From positions 21,066 to 85,065 of the forward strand of contig CAJQUW010012963.1 of assembly GCA_907163375.1 (NCBI GenBank): a DNA stretch of 64,000 nt. The letters are read 5' to 3'. Shown here piece after piece: positions 22,975-34,842 of the stretch; within the stretch, counting starts at the first letter, position 1; every line of letters starts with the position of its first letter. The notes beneath the pieces were generated by a model. That model was not told the DNA's origin and ran no database searches. It worked only from the letters and a program-made list of their open reading frames with translations. A program made the position numbers and the translations under genes. Source of the stretch: Prostheceraeus crozeri. Its lineage: Eukaryota; Platyhelminthes; Polycladida; Euryleptidae.

Positions 22975-24129
22975 CAATTGACAACAGAAAAGTATTGAAA
23001 TATTGAATGGAAGGGACTGAATAGCTATGTCAAAACTATGAAGTAGTGAAAAATTACATAGTTATCCGTAGACATCTGGAAGACAAAAACATGAATTGAA
23101 GATCCATTTCTATGGTTAAAATGCTAGATTCGATGTGGCATAAAAATTAATTGATTATTAAGGTACTTAATAGACGACTACAAACCACTCTATACGATTT
23201 AAAGGGGGACTTATAATTGCTTTCATGTACTGTGTGTGAACGTGTTTACAAACTTTTGCCCACTGAACATCTGAAAATCTTTGTATCGAATCTAGAAATA
23301 CTTCATTTTCTTATTGATAACCAGTTGTACATACATTCATTGATCAGGTTTAGATTTCCATTCATGTTGGAAACATGATGGACCTTACCTACATTATATA
23401 CTATTTTAGTCCTAATTTTTTCATCTGATTATGAAAGCATCCTATGTGAAATTTAATAATTTTTTTATTGACATCCTAACATCTCATTTTCTTCTTACAT
23501 CAGAGTATTCCCTTGTATTTCCTTCTATGATCAATAGCGGTATTTGATGATCCGTGTTGAGATAACAATTTATGAAGAAATAGTCAAATTCTGAAATGTT
23601 GTCACTAAATTATTGATGTATCACGTAAATGACTGCTTTTGTTAGTGATGAAAATAATGAAAAATGATGAATGACGCTCCAGCCTTAAGCCGCAGATACT
23701 TTGTATTAATTGCATTCGAGTATATTGAGCAATCAATACAATAGTTCCTCGGCTTTCGGCAAATCACTGAAAAGTAAAATTATATTCACAACAGAAAAAG
23801 GAAAGCAACACGAAACATTCAGATGCAGATGAAAACATTTGTGACGCAGATTTGATCATAGGCTGCATCAATTCCCAAAAGACCTTCAACCGAAATTTGT
23901 ATTACAAAGCTATATAGAATAAACCACAAAACGTTTCACTTTTGGTTTGATCACTTATGCCAATTAAATTTCGAGTGCTGTTTATTCAAGTTTTTGTCTA
24001 GACGTTGCGAATAATTATCAATTAATTCCACCGTACATGTTCATCTGCCATCGGTATTAAGCATTTCAAAGTGCAGTATAGACTGTTGAAAACTGATTGC
24101 CTCATACTGCTTCACGATGTTGACAAAAA

Positions 24130-24169
<40 letters not shown>

Positions 24170-24386
24170 GGGCTGATAAAAAGTAACTTCCTAATCCAAT
24201 AATTTCATAATTCCTAGAAAGTAATAGACATGAATAATTTAATAATTTTATTATTTCGATGTGAATACCCCTCTGTTGCTCCTCTTGCGAATGTGTAGGC
24301 TATCTTTATTTCAACAAATTATATTTCACCTATAGGCCTACTAATAATTCCTTCAGCATGACTTCAAAAATTTTCGTTGCGAGTAG
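22975..24386. other. non-coding stretch with a TA microsatellite
   Basis: No gene recognised. An AT dinucleotide repeat runs from about 24131 to 24168. It shows no recognisable element ends. Confidence 0.45.
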
Positions 24387-24812
24387 GTGAGTACAGCGCA
24401 CACCCATAAAAAAATTATTGTTCAAAGACGACTGATAAGAATGATGGAACACATCCCATATGATTATCATGATTATGATTATGACCGTCTTCTGCAAAAA
24501 TATTCACTGGAAACACTTAATTCACGACGTATCGGTCGGAATTATTTTAACAATTTGCCAAAAGCTTTGAGTGAAAGAATTTCACATCGTCCACAAAAAA
24601 CAGAAATATTGAGACGTAAAACAAATATGATCTTTTGTAACACCGTAACAACAGGTATAAAAACTCCTTCTTACCATCTGCAGTACAGAACTTCTCGTAA
24701 TTGATTTTTACTGTGTATACATGTATATCTTCTCCTTATCACTTTTTTGTAAAATGATCAGCTTCTGCTGTCTAGTATTGAATAAACATACTCGTATTAT
24801 TATTATTATTGT
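24387..24812 (+). pseudogene. LINE C-terminal remnant with ATT tail
   Basis: The 105-codon frame reads HKKIIVQRRLIRMMEHIPYD, then LETLNSRRIGRNYFNNLP, and ends SYHLQYRTSRN. This resembles the C-terminal region that follows the reverse transcriptase in CR1- and RTE-like LINEs. It is followed by a short 3' UTR with AATAAA (24779) and an ATT repeat at about 24,795-24,812, the usual LINE tail. The upstream part is lost. The domain call is by general pattern only. Confidence 0.45.
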
Positions 24813-24814
24813 TT

Positions 24815-25521
24815 TTATGTAGCTAATATCATAAAATAAACGTAGCGTAGTTATTTTGGACATTTTCAAATCATGATAAATATAAATTTCGGTTGAAGAA
24901 ACAGCTTCTCTAAATTGATCAAAATTTGATTATTAAGCTTCTGTTAAAGGCTTAAATAAAAAATATTGCAACAAATGTGTCACACTCATCACAATACAAG
25001 TTTGTAGGTATTCGATTCATCTAACGACCGATGCAGCACAACCAACTATGATTTAATCAACTAGATCTGTAAGTCATCACTACCACAAATTGGTTGCCTA
25101 CCACTGACATAAGTCATCATGTCATATTGGCTATCATTGAGCAAATAAACAGATTTCTTGCCAACAATGTCTGATTCGCCCTAGTTTACCGCATGTCAAA
25201 AAAGCTTCATCCGAATAGCTGAGCAAAGGAATGAAAGGGCCCGCTTTAACATTTTGAATATGCCTACTCCTAGAGATTAAACAAGTGCATCAATTTGTAC
25301 CTTCTGATATGCCTACCACTGTTCTCAAACATGTTGATTTCACATCAAATTAAAAACTGTGCAATTACCGAAGAATAATGATGATCATGTGGAAATCGCG
25401 GACGAGCAGCGACTTCGAATTGCCAAGAAGACATTCAGTATATCATTACATGTATATGCTAAAAATCTGTAAAATTTCAAATAAATTTGAAACTTTGGTA
25501 ACGTGTTCAAGAAGCAATTGC
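24815..25521. other. non-coding stretch, nothing recognised
   Basis: AT-rich flank between a LINE tail and the left TTAA of the piggyBac element. No features seen. Confidence 0.4.
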
Positions 25522-25525
25522 TTAA

Positions 25526-28186
25526 CACTTAAATGCCTAGCATGGGTCTTTTGCGACCCGAGCGGTTTTAATATTGATTTTTCTGTTATATAGACTGTTC
25601 CTGGTTAAGTGTCACTCCTAGTATTCCTGAAAAATATCTGTAGAGCATTTTATAATTACTTTGTCAAAACTTTTCGAAATACAGCGCCCTACATCGAATG
25701 TTTTCATACAAAAATGGATGGGGTCACAAAAGACCCAACCTAGGTAATAATGGCTGCAAATAGATTGTTTATTGAATACGGCTAGACAATTCTGTCAACC
25801 TATCTGTCAAGCCTAATCTAAATGCTATGTTGGTTAATGCGCGTATGGGGAAAGCTATTGTGCATTCACCCGACATAATTTGCGTTCATTGCAGACATGT
25901 GCCACAGATTGATTCGATTGCTATGACGCCATGAATTCTGATTGGACATTTGGTTGTTCTGTTCATCAAAGAGAAACGCACACTTCCTGCTCTAAAGCGT
26001 GCACATTGCTTGACATTCTTCACAGTGTGAGAGTGAACTGTTTATCTGAGCCGCTGTGAACAGAAGAAAAGTGAGCGCTGAAGAAATTGCTCGACGGATT
26101 GCACATTGGACTGAGTTGGACAACAGCCGCAGCGAAGAAGAGGATAGTGAATCCGACAATGACAACGTCGACTCCGATAGCGATGATCCAGGCACAATTA
26201 CGACTGAACGCGGTCAGATTGATACAGAGACGAGTAGCGCAAGTGATCATGAAGACATTGTGGCGACTGAACGCGATCTAATTGATGCACAGGTGAGCAG
26301 TGCAAGTGATTATGAGGACACTATGAATGCGTCTCGTAATGATGACATCACTTATTCTAGTAGAAATGGCCGAGTTTGGTCCAAGAATCCTCCACCAACC
26401 TCTCGCACTAGAGCATGCAGCATAAGACACACATGTGAAGGGCCTCAAAACGATGCAAGATCAGTAAATGATGAAGCTGATAGTTTCCATTGCTTTATAG
26501 ACAAAGCCATGCTAAGGTCAATTGTGGAACAAACCAATAAGCATGGTTGTCACTACATGCAATCGAAGGGCAAAGATGCTAAAGACTGGTCGCCAATAGA
26601 TCTAGATGAACTGGAAGGAGTCATTAGTATCCTCTATTTACTCGGCGTATATAGATCTAATCACGAATCTCTTCGTTCCTTGTGGTCTCCTGGAGCGTCA
26701 GGCAGGGCGATTTTTCCTGCAGCTTTTAGTAGTAATCGATTTGAGCAAATTTTGGATTTCCTTTGCTTCGACGAGCGTTCAACCCGTAATGAAAGAAGAA
26801 AAGACGATAAATTTGCTCTATTTCGTGACATTTGGAATAAATTTATTGAAAACTGCAGGAAAAATTGTGCTGTTAGTGAATTTGTGACTGTTGACGAACA
26901 ATAAATTCCGTATAAAGGTCGAGTTGGTTTTCTTCAATACATGCCAAACAAACCGGATAAATATGGCATGAAGCTGTTTTTATTGTTTGATTGTACACCA
27001 GCATACACCTTCAATGGGCTACCTTATTTTGGACGTGAAGGTAATCAGAGACACGTTGGATTGGCTGAGCATGTTGTGAAAACTCTTTCTGAGCCTCTGT
27101 ACTACTCTGGTGTGAATGTAACAACAGATAACTGGTTCACGAGTTCAAAACTTGCTGCTGACTTGCTAACAAAACAGATTACTTTACTTGGAACCATGTG
27201 CCGAAACAAGCCCAACATTCCGGATGAGTTTGCTGCTGACAGGCGACGTGAGGTAGGATCGAGCTTGTTTGCATTCAGTGATCGACAGGCACTCGTATCA
27301 TATATCCCGAAAAGAAATAAGTCAGTCATCTTGTTGTCAACTATACACGCTGATAATAAAATTGACCAAGACTCTGGCAAGCCAAGAATGATCATTGACT
27401 ACAATCACACGAAGACAGGCGTTGATCGCGTTGATCAACTGTGCCACAACTACAGTGTTAAGAAAAAAACAAGACGATGGCCTATTTTTTCATTTGCTTA
27501 AACATTGCTGGCATCAATGCTCAAGTTGTGTTTCAGTCGAAGTTTCCTGACTGGGAATCGAAATCCAGCCATCGCCGCCGCATCTTTCTGGAGAATCTAG
27601 GAATGAAACTTCTTGAACCATGGTTGCAACGCCGATCACAGATAAGGCATTTGTCCAAATGCTGAAGGCAGGCCTTGCAGAAGTGTGGAGTGATGCTTTC
27701 AGCAACCACACACAGCTCACATCCATCGGGCGATTGCAAAAGAAAGCGATGCCACATTTGTTAGTCTGCGATGGATAGAAAGACTATGAATCGATGTGAA
27801 AACTGTGCGGAGCCATGTTGCCCCGAGCACAAAAAAGTCACTGTGCTATGTTCTTATTGCGATGAATAATATTTTTCATGACATCAGACATTTCATATAG
27901 CCTACATGTTTGCAAATATACTTGAAAGTTTTGAAAAAAAATGTTTGCTTCTGTCTTCAGAAATCAGCACAATCAGTCCTTTCTCATATTTCATAAACAG
28001 ATTATATTGTCTTCAATAAAGATAGTCTATGCGTCTAGAAATCCATATTATCATTGGCTGTAATGAACAAAAACATAAAACAACAAGAGAGAGATTAAGT
28101 AATAAAAAGGCACGTTTTTATCCATCCGGGTCTTTAAAGACCCACCTAGGTAATAAGTGATGTCGAAACATCCAGGCATTTAAGTG
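25526..28186 (+). mobile_element. full-length piggyBac transposon
   Basis: A 2,661-bp element flanked by TTAA (25522-25525 and 28187-28190). The terminal inverted repeats start CACTTAAATGCCTAG at the left; the inverse of the right end is CACTTAAATGCCTGG. Subterminal GACCCAACCTAGGTAATAA (about 25,733) is matched by GACCCACCTAGGTAATAAG near 28,139, in the same orientation. TTAA targeting is diagnostic of piggyBac. Both ends look intact while the transposase is broken, so the copy could be mobilised in trans but is not autonomous. Confidence 0.92.
26056..27871 (+). pseudogene. piggyBac transposase, one stop and C-terminal frame damage
   Basis: Start MNRRKVSAEEIARRIAHW at 26056, an acidic N-terminal region, then the DDE_Tnp_1_7 domain. 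The three catalytic Asp of the family are visible: FVTVDEQ near 26,893, TTDNWFTSS near 27,127 and DYNHTKTGVDRVDQ near 27,400. A single TAA at 26902-26904 follows VDEQ; the frame continues with IPYKGRVGFLQYMPNKPDKY. After KKKTRRWPIF near 27,490 the frame changes, and it changes again near 27,660. The C-terminal Cys-rich finger is still legible (CENCAEPCCPEHKK, then CSYC near 27,865), with a stop just before it. The enzyme excises at TTAA without footprint. This copy is inactive. Confidence 0.9.
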
Positions 28187-28190
28187 TTAA

Positions 28191-28940
28191 TTCTAACGAT
28201 GAATGCCTAAATAAATTATGCGGAATATTTGAAGTGATCATGCAAAATATAACCGTTCAGAAAAGACAGTTGCCATTTCGACGAATTGTTGCGTCTGAAA
28301 ACCTCATTGTATAGTTATGGCTGCTGGTACCCACTTTTACGTGGGAATAACTTGGCCTCAGTTGTCTGGTTATTTACACGCAACATTGCGTGCGAATAAC
28401 CTCACGCCTTTGATATCGGATCAAATCAAGCCTTGTTGGCAACTAAAAATTAATTTCATTTTTGCTAATTGAATTAAAGAACTGCCAACTTTCTTTTTTT
28501 TTGAAAGTACTCTCACAAAAGGACTCTCTCAGCTGCCACTACTCTTTCTCTAATAGGCCTACTAGAATTGTTATTAAAGGGTGTTCGTTATCAAACATAG
28601 TAACTTGGAAGAAGCTTTTCGTATAACATTCATGATGCGGCAAACTGGGTTGAATCGGATCAATAGTGCGAAATTGATTTTGTTCCCCAATCATAATGGG
28701 CATGGCGGAAATTATTGCACCTTATACACTTATCGTCTTTACACATAGCTTCATTATATGCCAAAAATTTGACCGACTTACTGATCCAGTTGATTGTGTC
28801 AAACATTTTTTTACAAGATCGACCAGACAGAGTGTTTGTCAACCTTGAGCATCATCATGAACGAGGTTGTGTGGGCTATGTAGTTAACCATCACTGAATT
28901 GCTACTTAAAAATTATATTTTATTTTACTAAATGAAATGT
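28191..28940. other. non-coding stretch, nothing recognised
   Basis: A 60-codon minus-strand frame at 28660-28842 contains CKDDKCIRC, slightly like the Cys motif of Penelope elements, but nothing else supports it. No element ends recognised. Confidence 0.35.
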
Positions 28941-28941
28941 A

Positions 28942-29708
28942 CAGGGTTATTCAAAAAGAATGACCCTATTTCAAACCGCTATATCCTCGCAACGAAAAGG
29001 AGTATTGCATTCAAACAAAAACTCGATTGTTCCGCAAATCATGAACTTTTATTTGTTGCATTACAAGTTTTCAATATGGCCACCATGGGTGGCACGGACA
29101 AGATCTAAACGAAAAGACAGTTCATCCCATACGCTATTCAACATTACTGCTGTCAATGAGTCGATCGCTGTCCTTATCCGTTGCTTGAGATCTTGCAAAT
29201 TGGTTGGCAATGGTGGAACGTACACTCGATCCTTGATGCAACCCCATAAGAAGAGGTCGCATACAGAAAGATCTGGGGATCTGGCAGGCCAAGAGTTCAG
29301 TGCGTAGTCCTGGTCACTAATTCTCCCAATCCATCTATCCGGCAAGTTTTCATTCAGGAAAGCGCGGACTTGCAGATGCCAGTGAGGGGGCGCTCCATCC
29401 TGTTGGAAAATGTACTCATCCGAATCTGCATTCAATAATGGAAACAAAAGTCTGCAATTTGTCGTGTCTCTCATCGCTATTTAACATTTGCATGTTGATG
29501 ACCACTCAGATCACAGTGCGACTGAGCGAAAACGTACAAAATTGTACACCAATTCACGCACCTCGATGCATCAACATGAACAATTGTGACATCGCATATA
29601 AAACTTCATGATATGCGGAACAATCGAGTCTTTGTTGGAATGCAATACTCCTTTTCGTTGCGAAGATATAGCGGTTTGAAATAGGGTCATTCTTTTTGAA
29701 TAATCCTG
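28942..29708 (-). mobile_element. mariner/IS630-type deletion derivative
   Basis: A 767-bp element flanked by TA (28940-28941 and 29709-29710). The terminal inverted repeats are about 75 bp and nearly perfect, beginning CAGGGTTATTCAAAAAGAAT at the left; the inverse of the right end begins CAGGATTATTCAAAAAGAAT. Both continue through CGCTATAT and GGAGTATTGCATTC. Only the C-terminal half of the transposase remains, so it is an internally deleted, non-autonomous copy. Confidence 0.9.
29061..29474 (-). pseudogene. mariner/IS630-like transposase, C-terminal half
   Basis: The 137-codon frame has YIFQQDGAPPHWHLQVR (second catalytic Asp), then WPARSPDLSVCDLFLWGCIK (third acidic position, by alignment with mariner SPDLAPSD the Asp of VCD). 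I count 46 residues between these two Asp, unlike the 34 of classical mariner. The first catalytic Asp and the DNA-binding domain are lost in the internal deletion. The C-terminus DELSFRLDLVRATHGGHIEN is followed by a normal stop. The WIGR and CIKDRVYVPPLP motifs place it with a group common in insects and other invertebrates. Confidence 0.85.
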
Positions 29709-29710
29709 TA

Positions 29711-30570
29711 TAACCGTGGATGGGTGGTATCAACTGCATCAGATGTAGTGATTATACTCGTGTTGCAAAACTTTGAGTTGATTCAATTAACTATCATTAA
29801 CATCAACTTACTAGACGCCATTTCACGCACAGATCATAATGATTCACTGAACAGCAAAATTTAGAACATCGTGTGCCTTGTGAACAGTCACAGTAGCGAC
29901 TGTCTGTCTGCTTCCTTAGTTAATAATGCAATCAGACAGCGATTAGGCATGACGTCACAACAGTAAAAACGTAAGGTGACTTGTGTGGGAACATCTTGCT
30001 CAATTATCATGAAGATGGTGGAATTTCCTCCAACTGGTGCACTCAATGTATGAACACAGATATCGGTAAAATAAGAGCATGACGGGTTGTTTTAGGACAA
30101 GCGCAAGAGTGACGTGCGTCAACCAAGAGGAGTTGATCTTCACTGGTAGATGAAGCGTTAAAGAGCCATCTAAAACACAAAAATGCTGCTAAAATAGCGA
30201 GCAAATATTCCTTTCTTCTCATTCCAGGAAATATTTGTATTATATGCATCTGCAATATGTAGATAAACAATATCTGAGAGCCGAATGACACAATTTCTCC
30301 ACTGTTTCATCTATAAAGCCATATTATTCAGAAATGACACGTTCAACATCAAAATTGATGTGAAAAATGGATAAAGCAGTAAATTCTATGTAGGAATCAC
30401 TAGAAAACTGAAGTTGTCACCAAATATTTTAGCCATAGCGACTTCTTGAAATTGATGAATATAAATATCTGAAAATTATCTTGGCGAAAAAAGATGACGG
30501 ATTTGTCGCCACTAAAAATACATTAGAGTAATGGGGAGTTTCCACACTTGATATATTTAAACACTTTGAG
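29711..30570. other. non-coding stretch, nothing recognised
   Basis: No gene or repeat ends identified. Confidence 0.4.
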
Positions 30571-30574
30571 GCAT

Positions 30575-30662
30575 AGGGTGTACATCATTCTGTGAAACTA
30601 TCACTTTCGGCCTCGTTCCCTGCAGAAACTCGTTCTGGCTGCCGGACTAATAAACTGGAAAA
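30575..30662 (+). repeat. solo fragment of a Penelope pseudo-LTR
   Basis: GCATAGGGTGTACATCATTC through CTCGTTCTGGCTGCCGGACTA closely matches 21432-21517, the 3' part of the pseudo-LTR next to the plus Penelope copy. No coding sequence adjoins it. It is either a heavily truncated insertion or the remnant of one. Confidence 0.75.
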
Positions 30663-30954
30663 TGCAGCACTCTAATAAGTAGCACTGGCCTAATAAAGCT
30701 GCTCTACTTCGCCGTTGCATTGATACTTGACGCATCAGTTGACTGGAATAATCCATAGAAGTAATTAAGACATTTTTAAGCTTTGATAGATCAAAAGAAT
30801 TTCATGTTTATGTTATCTTCATTTCCTTAATTTTTAACTGTGGGAGGAAAATAATATTTGTAAAGTTCTTTGGTATCTGTGACATTCTCAAAAGTTTATT
30901 CTCATATGTAATAGATAAATAATAGATTGGTGACCACATCTTGCATTGGTATTC

Positions 30955-31815
30955 ATTAAAAACATCGTAACATAAAAAATTATCGTAAATGAAAACATCG
31001 TATATGAAAACATAGTAAATGAAAAACATCGTAGATGAAAAATATCGTAAATATACTTGAAAAATATCGTATTGTCTTACAAAGGCATAGTCTCCTTCAT
31101 GGCTCATGGCTCCTAGTAATCTGAAGCCTAGCGTCACTTCCAGCGGATATCTATTTAGGATTCTATGGATGGACATAAATTAGATATCTTTTCCATTTGA
31201 TACCGGATATGTTGATTTTTATACCAAAATCTTGGATTCCATGTGGAAATTACTTGGGCAGTCCCTGACTTGGGGATGCTTCACAATTATGAATTTTGAA
31301 AAGCATCTGGTATCTGCTGACAACTGATTTCTAAATCATTCAAAGATTTACATGCTGCTTTAGGAGAAGTGCTTACAATGGAACTGCGAATTGAATACAG
31401 CGTGACTAATAAATCAAAACGATGTTTGCTAATAAATGATTGCAAATTCATTCAAGATCGCAAATTGGTGAATGGAGAAAACTGGAAATGTTGCAATTAT
31501 CCAAAATGCAAAGCCAGGTTCTCGATGGTTATGGATGGAGATCGTATGATACCGAAAAAGAATCAAAACGCGCCATTACATAACCACGAAGTAAACAAAA
31601 CAGAAGCTGTTTCCCAAAAGATTGACGAAATTATCAGATCTTACTATTTCGCAAAACCAGAGCAAATTATTTCGGAGCTGAGAGGAGAATTAAGCGAAAA
31701 TTACGATATTATTATTGCGATGTTTTTAATGTTACGATGTTTTCATATACGATATTATCTGTTTACGATGTTTTTAAATAAGATGTTTTTCATGTTACGA
31801 TGTTTTCATATAGAA
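30955..31815 (+). mobile_element. FLYWCH-bearing element with tandem-repeat inverted ends
   Basis: On the left (30958-31075) about seven units resembling AAACATCGTAAATGAAAA run in one orientation. On the right (31705-31812) similar units run inverted (TTTTCATATACGATATT, GTTTACGATGTTTTT). Between them is a plus-strand frame with a FLYWCH finger. Long inverted ends made of short tandem units around a FLYWCH or transposase gene are a recurring design in MULE-type transposons, which makes that my preferred reading. No catalytic domain is present and no target duplication was settled. Confidence 0.45.
31369..31740 (+). CDS. FLYWCH zinc-finger reading frame
   Basis: After MELRIEYSVTNKSKR the frame shows the FLYWCH layout: CLLINDCKFIQDRKL, then W-x-C in ENWKCCNYPKCKARFSMV, then a His pair in APLHNHEV. 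This is the C2H2 arrangement W-K-C...C-K-A-R...H-N-H used for DNA or protein binding in MULE-associated proteins and in host FLYWCH proteins. The Met at 31369 (MLTM...) or 31378 could start it. From about residue 115 the frame runs into the tandem repeats (MFLMLRCFHI repeated) and ends at 31947, so the natural C-terminus has been replaced. It is a short, probably captured or decaying gene. Confidence 0.6.
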
Positions 31816-31949
31816 CCCTTGCATTATATGTCTCCCGATTTTTCTTCAGTTACTGGTCGTTTAATTGTTCCTTTTTCTCGATCAGAACTCAGAATGTCAT
31901 TTTTTATTATTGCGTGCATTCTGATTTTGAATAACCTTCGTACGTAACC

Positions 31950-33775
31950 AGTAGTAGACATATAAATCAATTATGTATTTTGCATTCTCTGCTCAGATCC
32001 ACTTAATTCGCAAGATCTGTTGCTTTGTATCAGCACATGTAAATTTTATTTGTCAAAAAGTGTGCTTTAACTTACTTCTCATTGTACGTACTTCACTGCA
32101 TGTCCTTACCTTCTAATGACTGTAAGATTTCTAATCAATGAAATAAAACACATCACTACTACTATAATAGATGACTTTGAGGTAATTATAGAACTTATTA
32201 ACCGAAGGCCGCTGTCTAATTTTCAAAAAATTCTGATCAACATTGCAGATTGTCAATGTATTTTAACACAACCAAAATGATTCTTGACGGATTATGATAG
32301 AAAAATGTATAAACAATAGACTGATTGTAGTTGAAAAATATGCAGGAGACGTAGCGAAATTTTGCAAAGGAATGCAATATATTTTTCATCACACTCCACC
32401 CAATGATGACGGAAGAAAGAGGAGAAAAAGTTCTGTTTTTATCCAAACGCTCTAGCTCTGCACCGATTGATAATGACTTGAGCGTGGCATGTATTTGATT
32501 TGTCTCACTACAAAATTCATGTTATGCCGTCAATGAGACATTCTGTCACAAAGTTCTTTCTACATCCACGGTAGAACAATAGCTTCACCTATTATGTGCA
32601 AAGAATGACAATTATCGAAGTTACCATCGTTCAACAAAATGGTTGCCCTCAGTGAGAGCACTAACAGACATTCATTACCGCAGCGAAAGAAAGGTGATCG
32701 ATTGCAAGTGCATTAGAAAACTTTCCAAACCTGAAGGCAAAAATCCAGGTGATTTTTCTAATTCTGTTGCGCTTAGTCACCATCACCTATATCATTGCAA
32801 AGTAAGTAAATCTAGGTAACATATCAAGGTACTTATGGTGCTATATACCGACTTCATCGTGGGAATTGTTAACCTGCATACATAGAAAGTTACACAATAG
32901 CATGCATTATGACAGAATAAAGTAACATTACCATGTCGCTATTGGAAGGCAGCAATTAAAAATCATCTGAAGCTGCTTCAGATGACGAAATTTCTGCCTG
33001 ATAATAGCGATCATAGTAATATTATTGTCATTGGTTTCATATCTTTGTCAGCCTCACTTATAAGAGAAGCAAAATCAGCTATCTACGAATCTGTTTAAAG
33101 TGGGACAATCTGAACTCGAATCATAGTCATCATGTGAATGTGGCAATAATGTTGAAAGTTTATGCGCTTGTAGAAGTTGTTGGAAGAAGGAAAATTTGGA
33201 TTACAAATGTCTGCTTAGAAATAAGAATGCAAATCCGACAGCCTCAAAACCATTTCCATTTAGACGTTCATAAATGCCAAGAAAATATGCATCAAATGAA
33301 ATGGTTATTGCAGACAATGATTATAATGGTAAAGCATGGTAATATGATAGTCTGAAAATGATTTGGAATAAAGATGAATATAGAACAAAGGTCTATAGAA
33401 ACTCTTGAATATGAGATAAAATGTTTTCTTCCCCAGGAGCTTCTTCAACGGATTATGAGAAGTGATTTTAAATATGCATTATATCTGAAAATAGGAAATT
33501 AGTATAAAAATATAGCTGCATCACATTATCTGTTAATTGTATTCTGCATTTTGGACCACATTTATTGCTGACTGCACATGTGGTTAGTGCCAGCATCCGA
33601 ATTAGTAATTGTATTAATACAGAACCTACTCGATGCGATATTTTTGTTAATCAGCATCAGAATTAAACATTATCCTTGTGTCAAGATTCAAGATGGCATT
33701 AGTTGGAACTTTGATATACCAATTGACAGGAAGTTCAGACCTAATGTCAAGAACCGTGACATCACACTCGATAAC
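31950..33775. other. non-coding stretch, nothing recognised
   Basis: No domain, tandem array or element terminus recognised in about 1.8 kb of AT-rich sequence. Confidence 0.4.
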
Positions 33776-33777
33776 TA

Positions 33778-34095
33778 CACTGTAAATCGCTCAATACCAA
33801 TCACATACGAAGGACGCATACCAAAATATTTTTTGGTGTATTTCTGTATTCTCTTGGTATATATTTGCATGCTTTTCGTATGTTATTTCAAATGTGGTAT
33901 GCTTTACATACTAAAAGCTATACCAGCACAATGTTAAAAGGAAGCATGAATCATGTCCAAAGTATGCTGATTTAAGGCCTTTTGTCAATAAAGATCACAC
34001 TAATGTTACTACTGTTCTGTTAGTAGTGAGATAATGACATTTAATAGTCAAACTTACAAAGCTGAATTCGATTTTGATACATGTAGGTCTAAGGC
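33778..34095. mobile_element. CACTGTAAA-ended element type B, truncated copy
   Basis: Preceded by TA (33776-33777), the sequence CACTGTAAATCGCTCAATAC and the next 300 bp are the inverse of about 15,660-15,978, including AAAATATTTTTTGGT, CATGCTTTTCGTATG and AAGGCCTTTTGTCAATAAAG. Homology stops at about 34,095, so the other end is lost. Confidence 0.75.
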
Positions 34096-34099
34096 ACGG

Positions 34100-34842
34100 T
34101 GGGTTGCCTTAGGGGTCAAAATTGATGTATCGACTCCATTCAAGATACCTTCATGAATGGGTAGCCTAGGGTCCCAGAAGTTGTAAAAACTGCATTTCAA
34201 AAAAAAAATCGGTCGGTGACTTTTTTTGTGGGAACATTTTTTCAAAATGGCGGCCAATTTTTCAGATTTTTGCCCTTTGTTCGAATTATGACTATTTTTG
34301 ACCCATCTTCATGCGCAAGCTCTATTACAAATCCAGTATAAATTGATCAAGGAATATCAGTGTGACTGACATATTATAGGTATGCTGTTGTGTTATTGGC
34401 ACATCACGATGCCAAATTTTCAAAATGGCGGTCATTGTTTGCTTTTTTGCATTTTTGAAGTTCAGATTATTTATACAAACCTACGAGTTTGCTCATATCA
34501 TGTTCTTTCATTCAAGTAATGCACACATGTCATAGTCAGACGTTTTTGTGATTTAGTCATACATGGTTGTAATATGTATATATGAGTATATGTATTTCAT
34601 TAGTGTTATTGGCCTAAGTTCGCACAATGATCGAATCTTGTTTGAACAATGTAATGAATGCATTTTCTATACTCTTCGTGATTTGTATATACGTGCATGC
34701 AGTTCTACGAATATATCGACTGTGACTCGGCATTCTGTACATAAGTAGGAAAATTGCAGGTATAGCTAATCAAAAACAGATGAATTGGTGTACAAGAAAT
34801 ACGTATGCATAAATAGCGGTATATAGGCCTAACAGCTTAAAT
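34100..34842. other. non-coding stretch, nothing recognised
   Basis: TTTTCAAAATGGCGG occurs twice (near 34,240 and 34,420) but no element ends could be drawn. It holds no gene. Confidence 0.4.

Noticed and set aside
26087-27757. Several overlapping antisense and alternate frames in the piggyBac region
   Set aside because: They are shadows of the transposase frame without their own motifs.
28660-28842. Minus-strand frame with CKDDKCIRC as a Penelope C-terminal fragment
   Set aside because: The Cys spacing alone is insufficient and no neighbouring Penelope motif was found.
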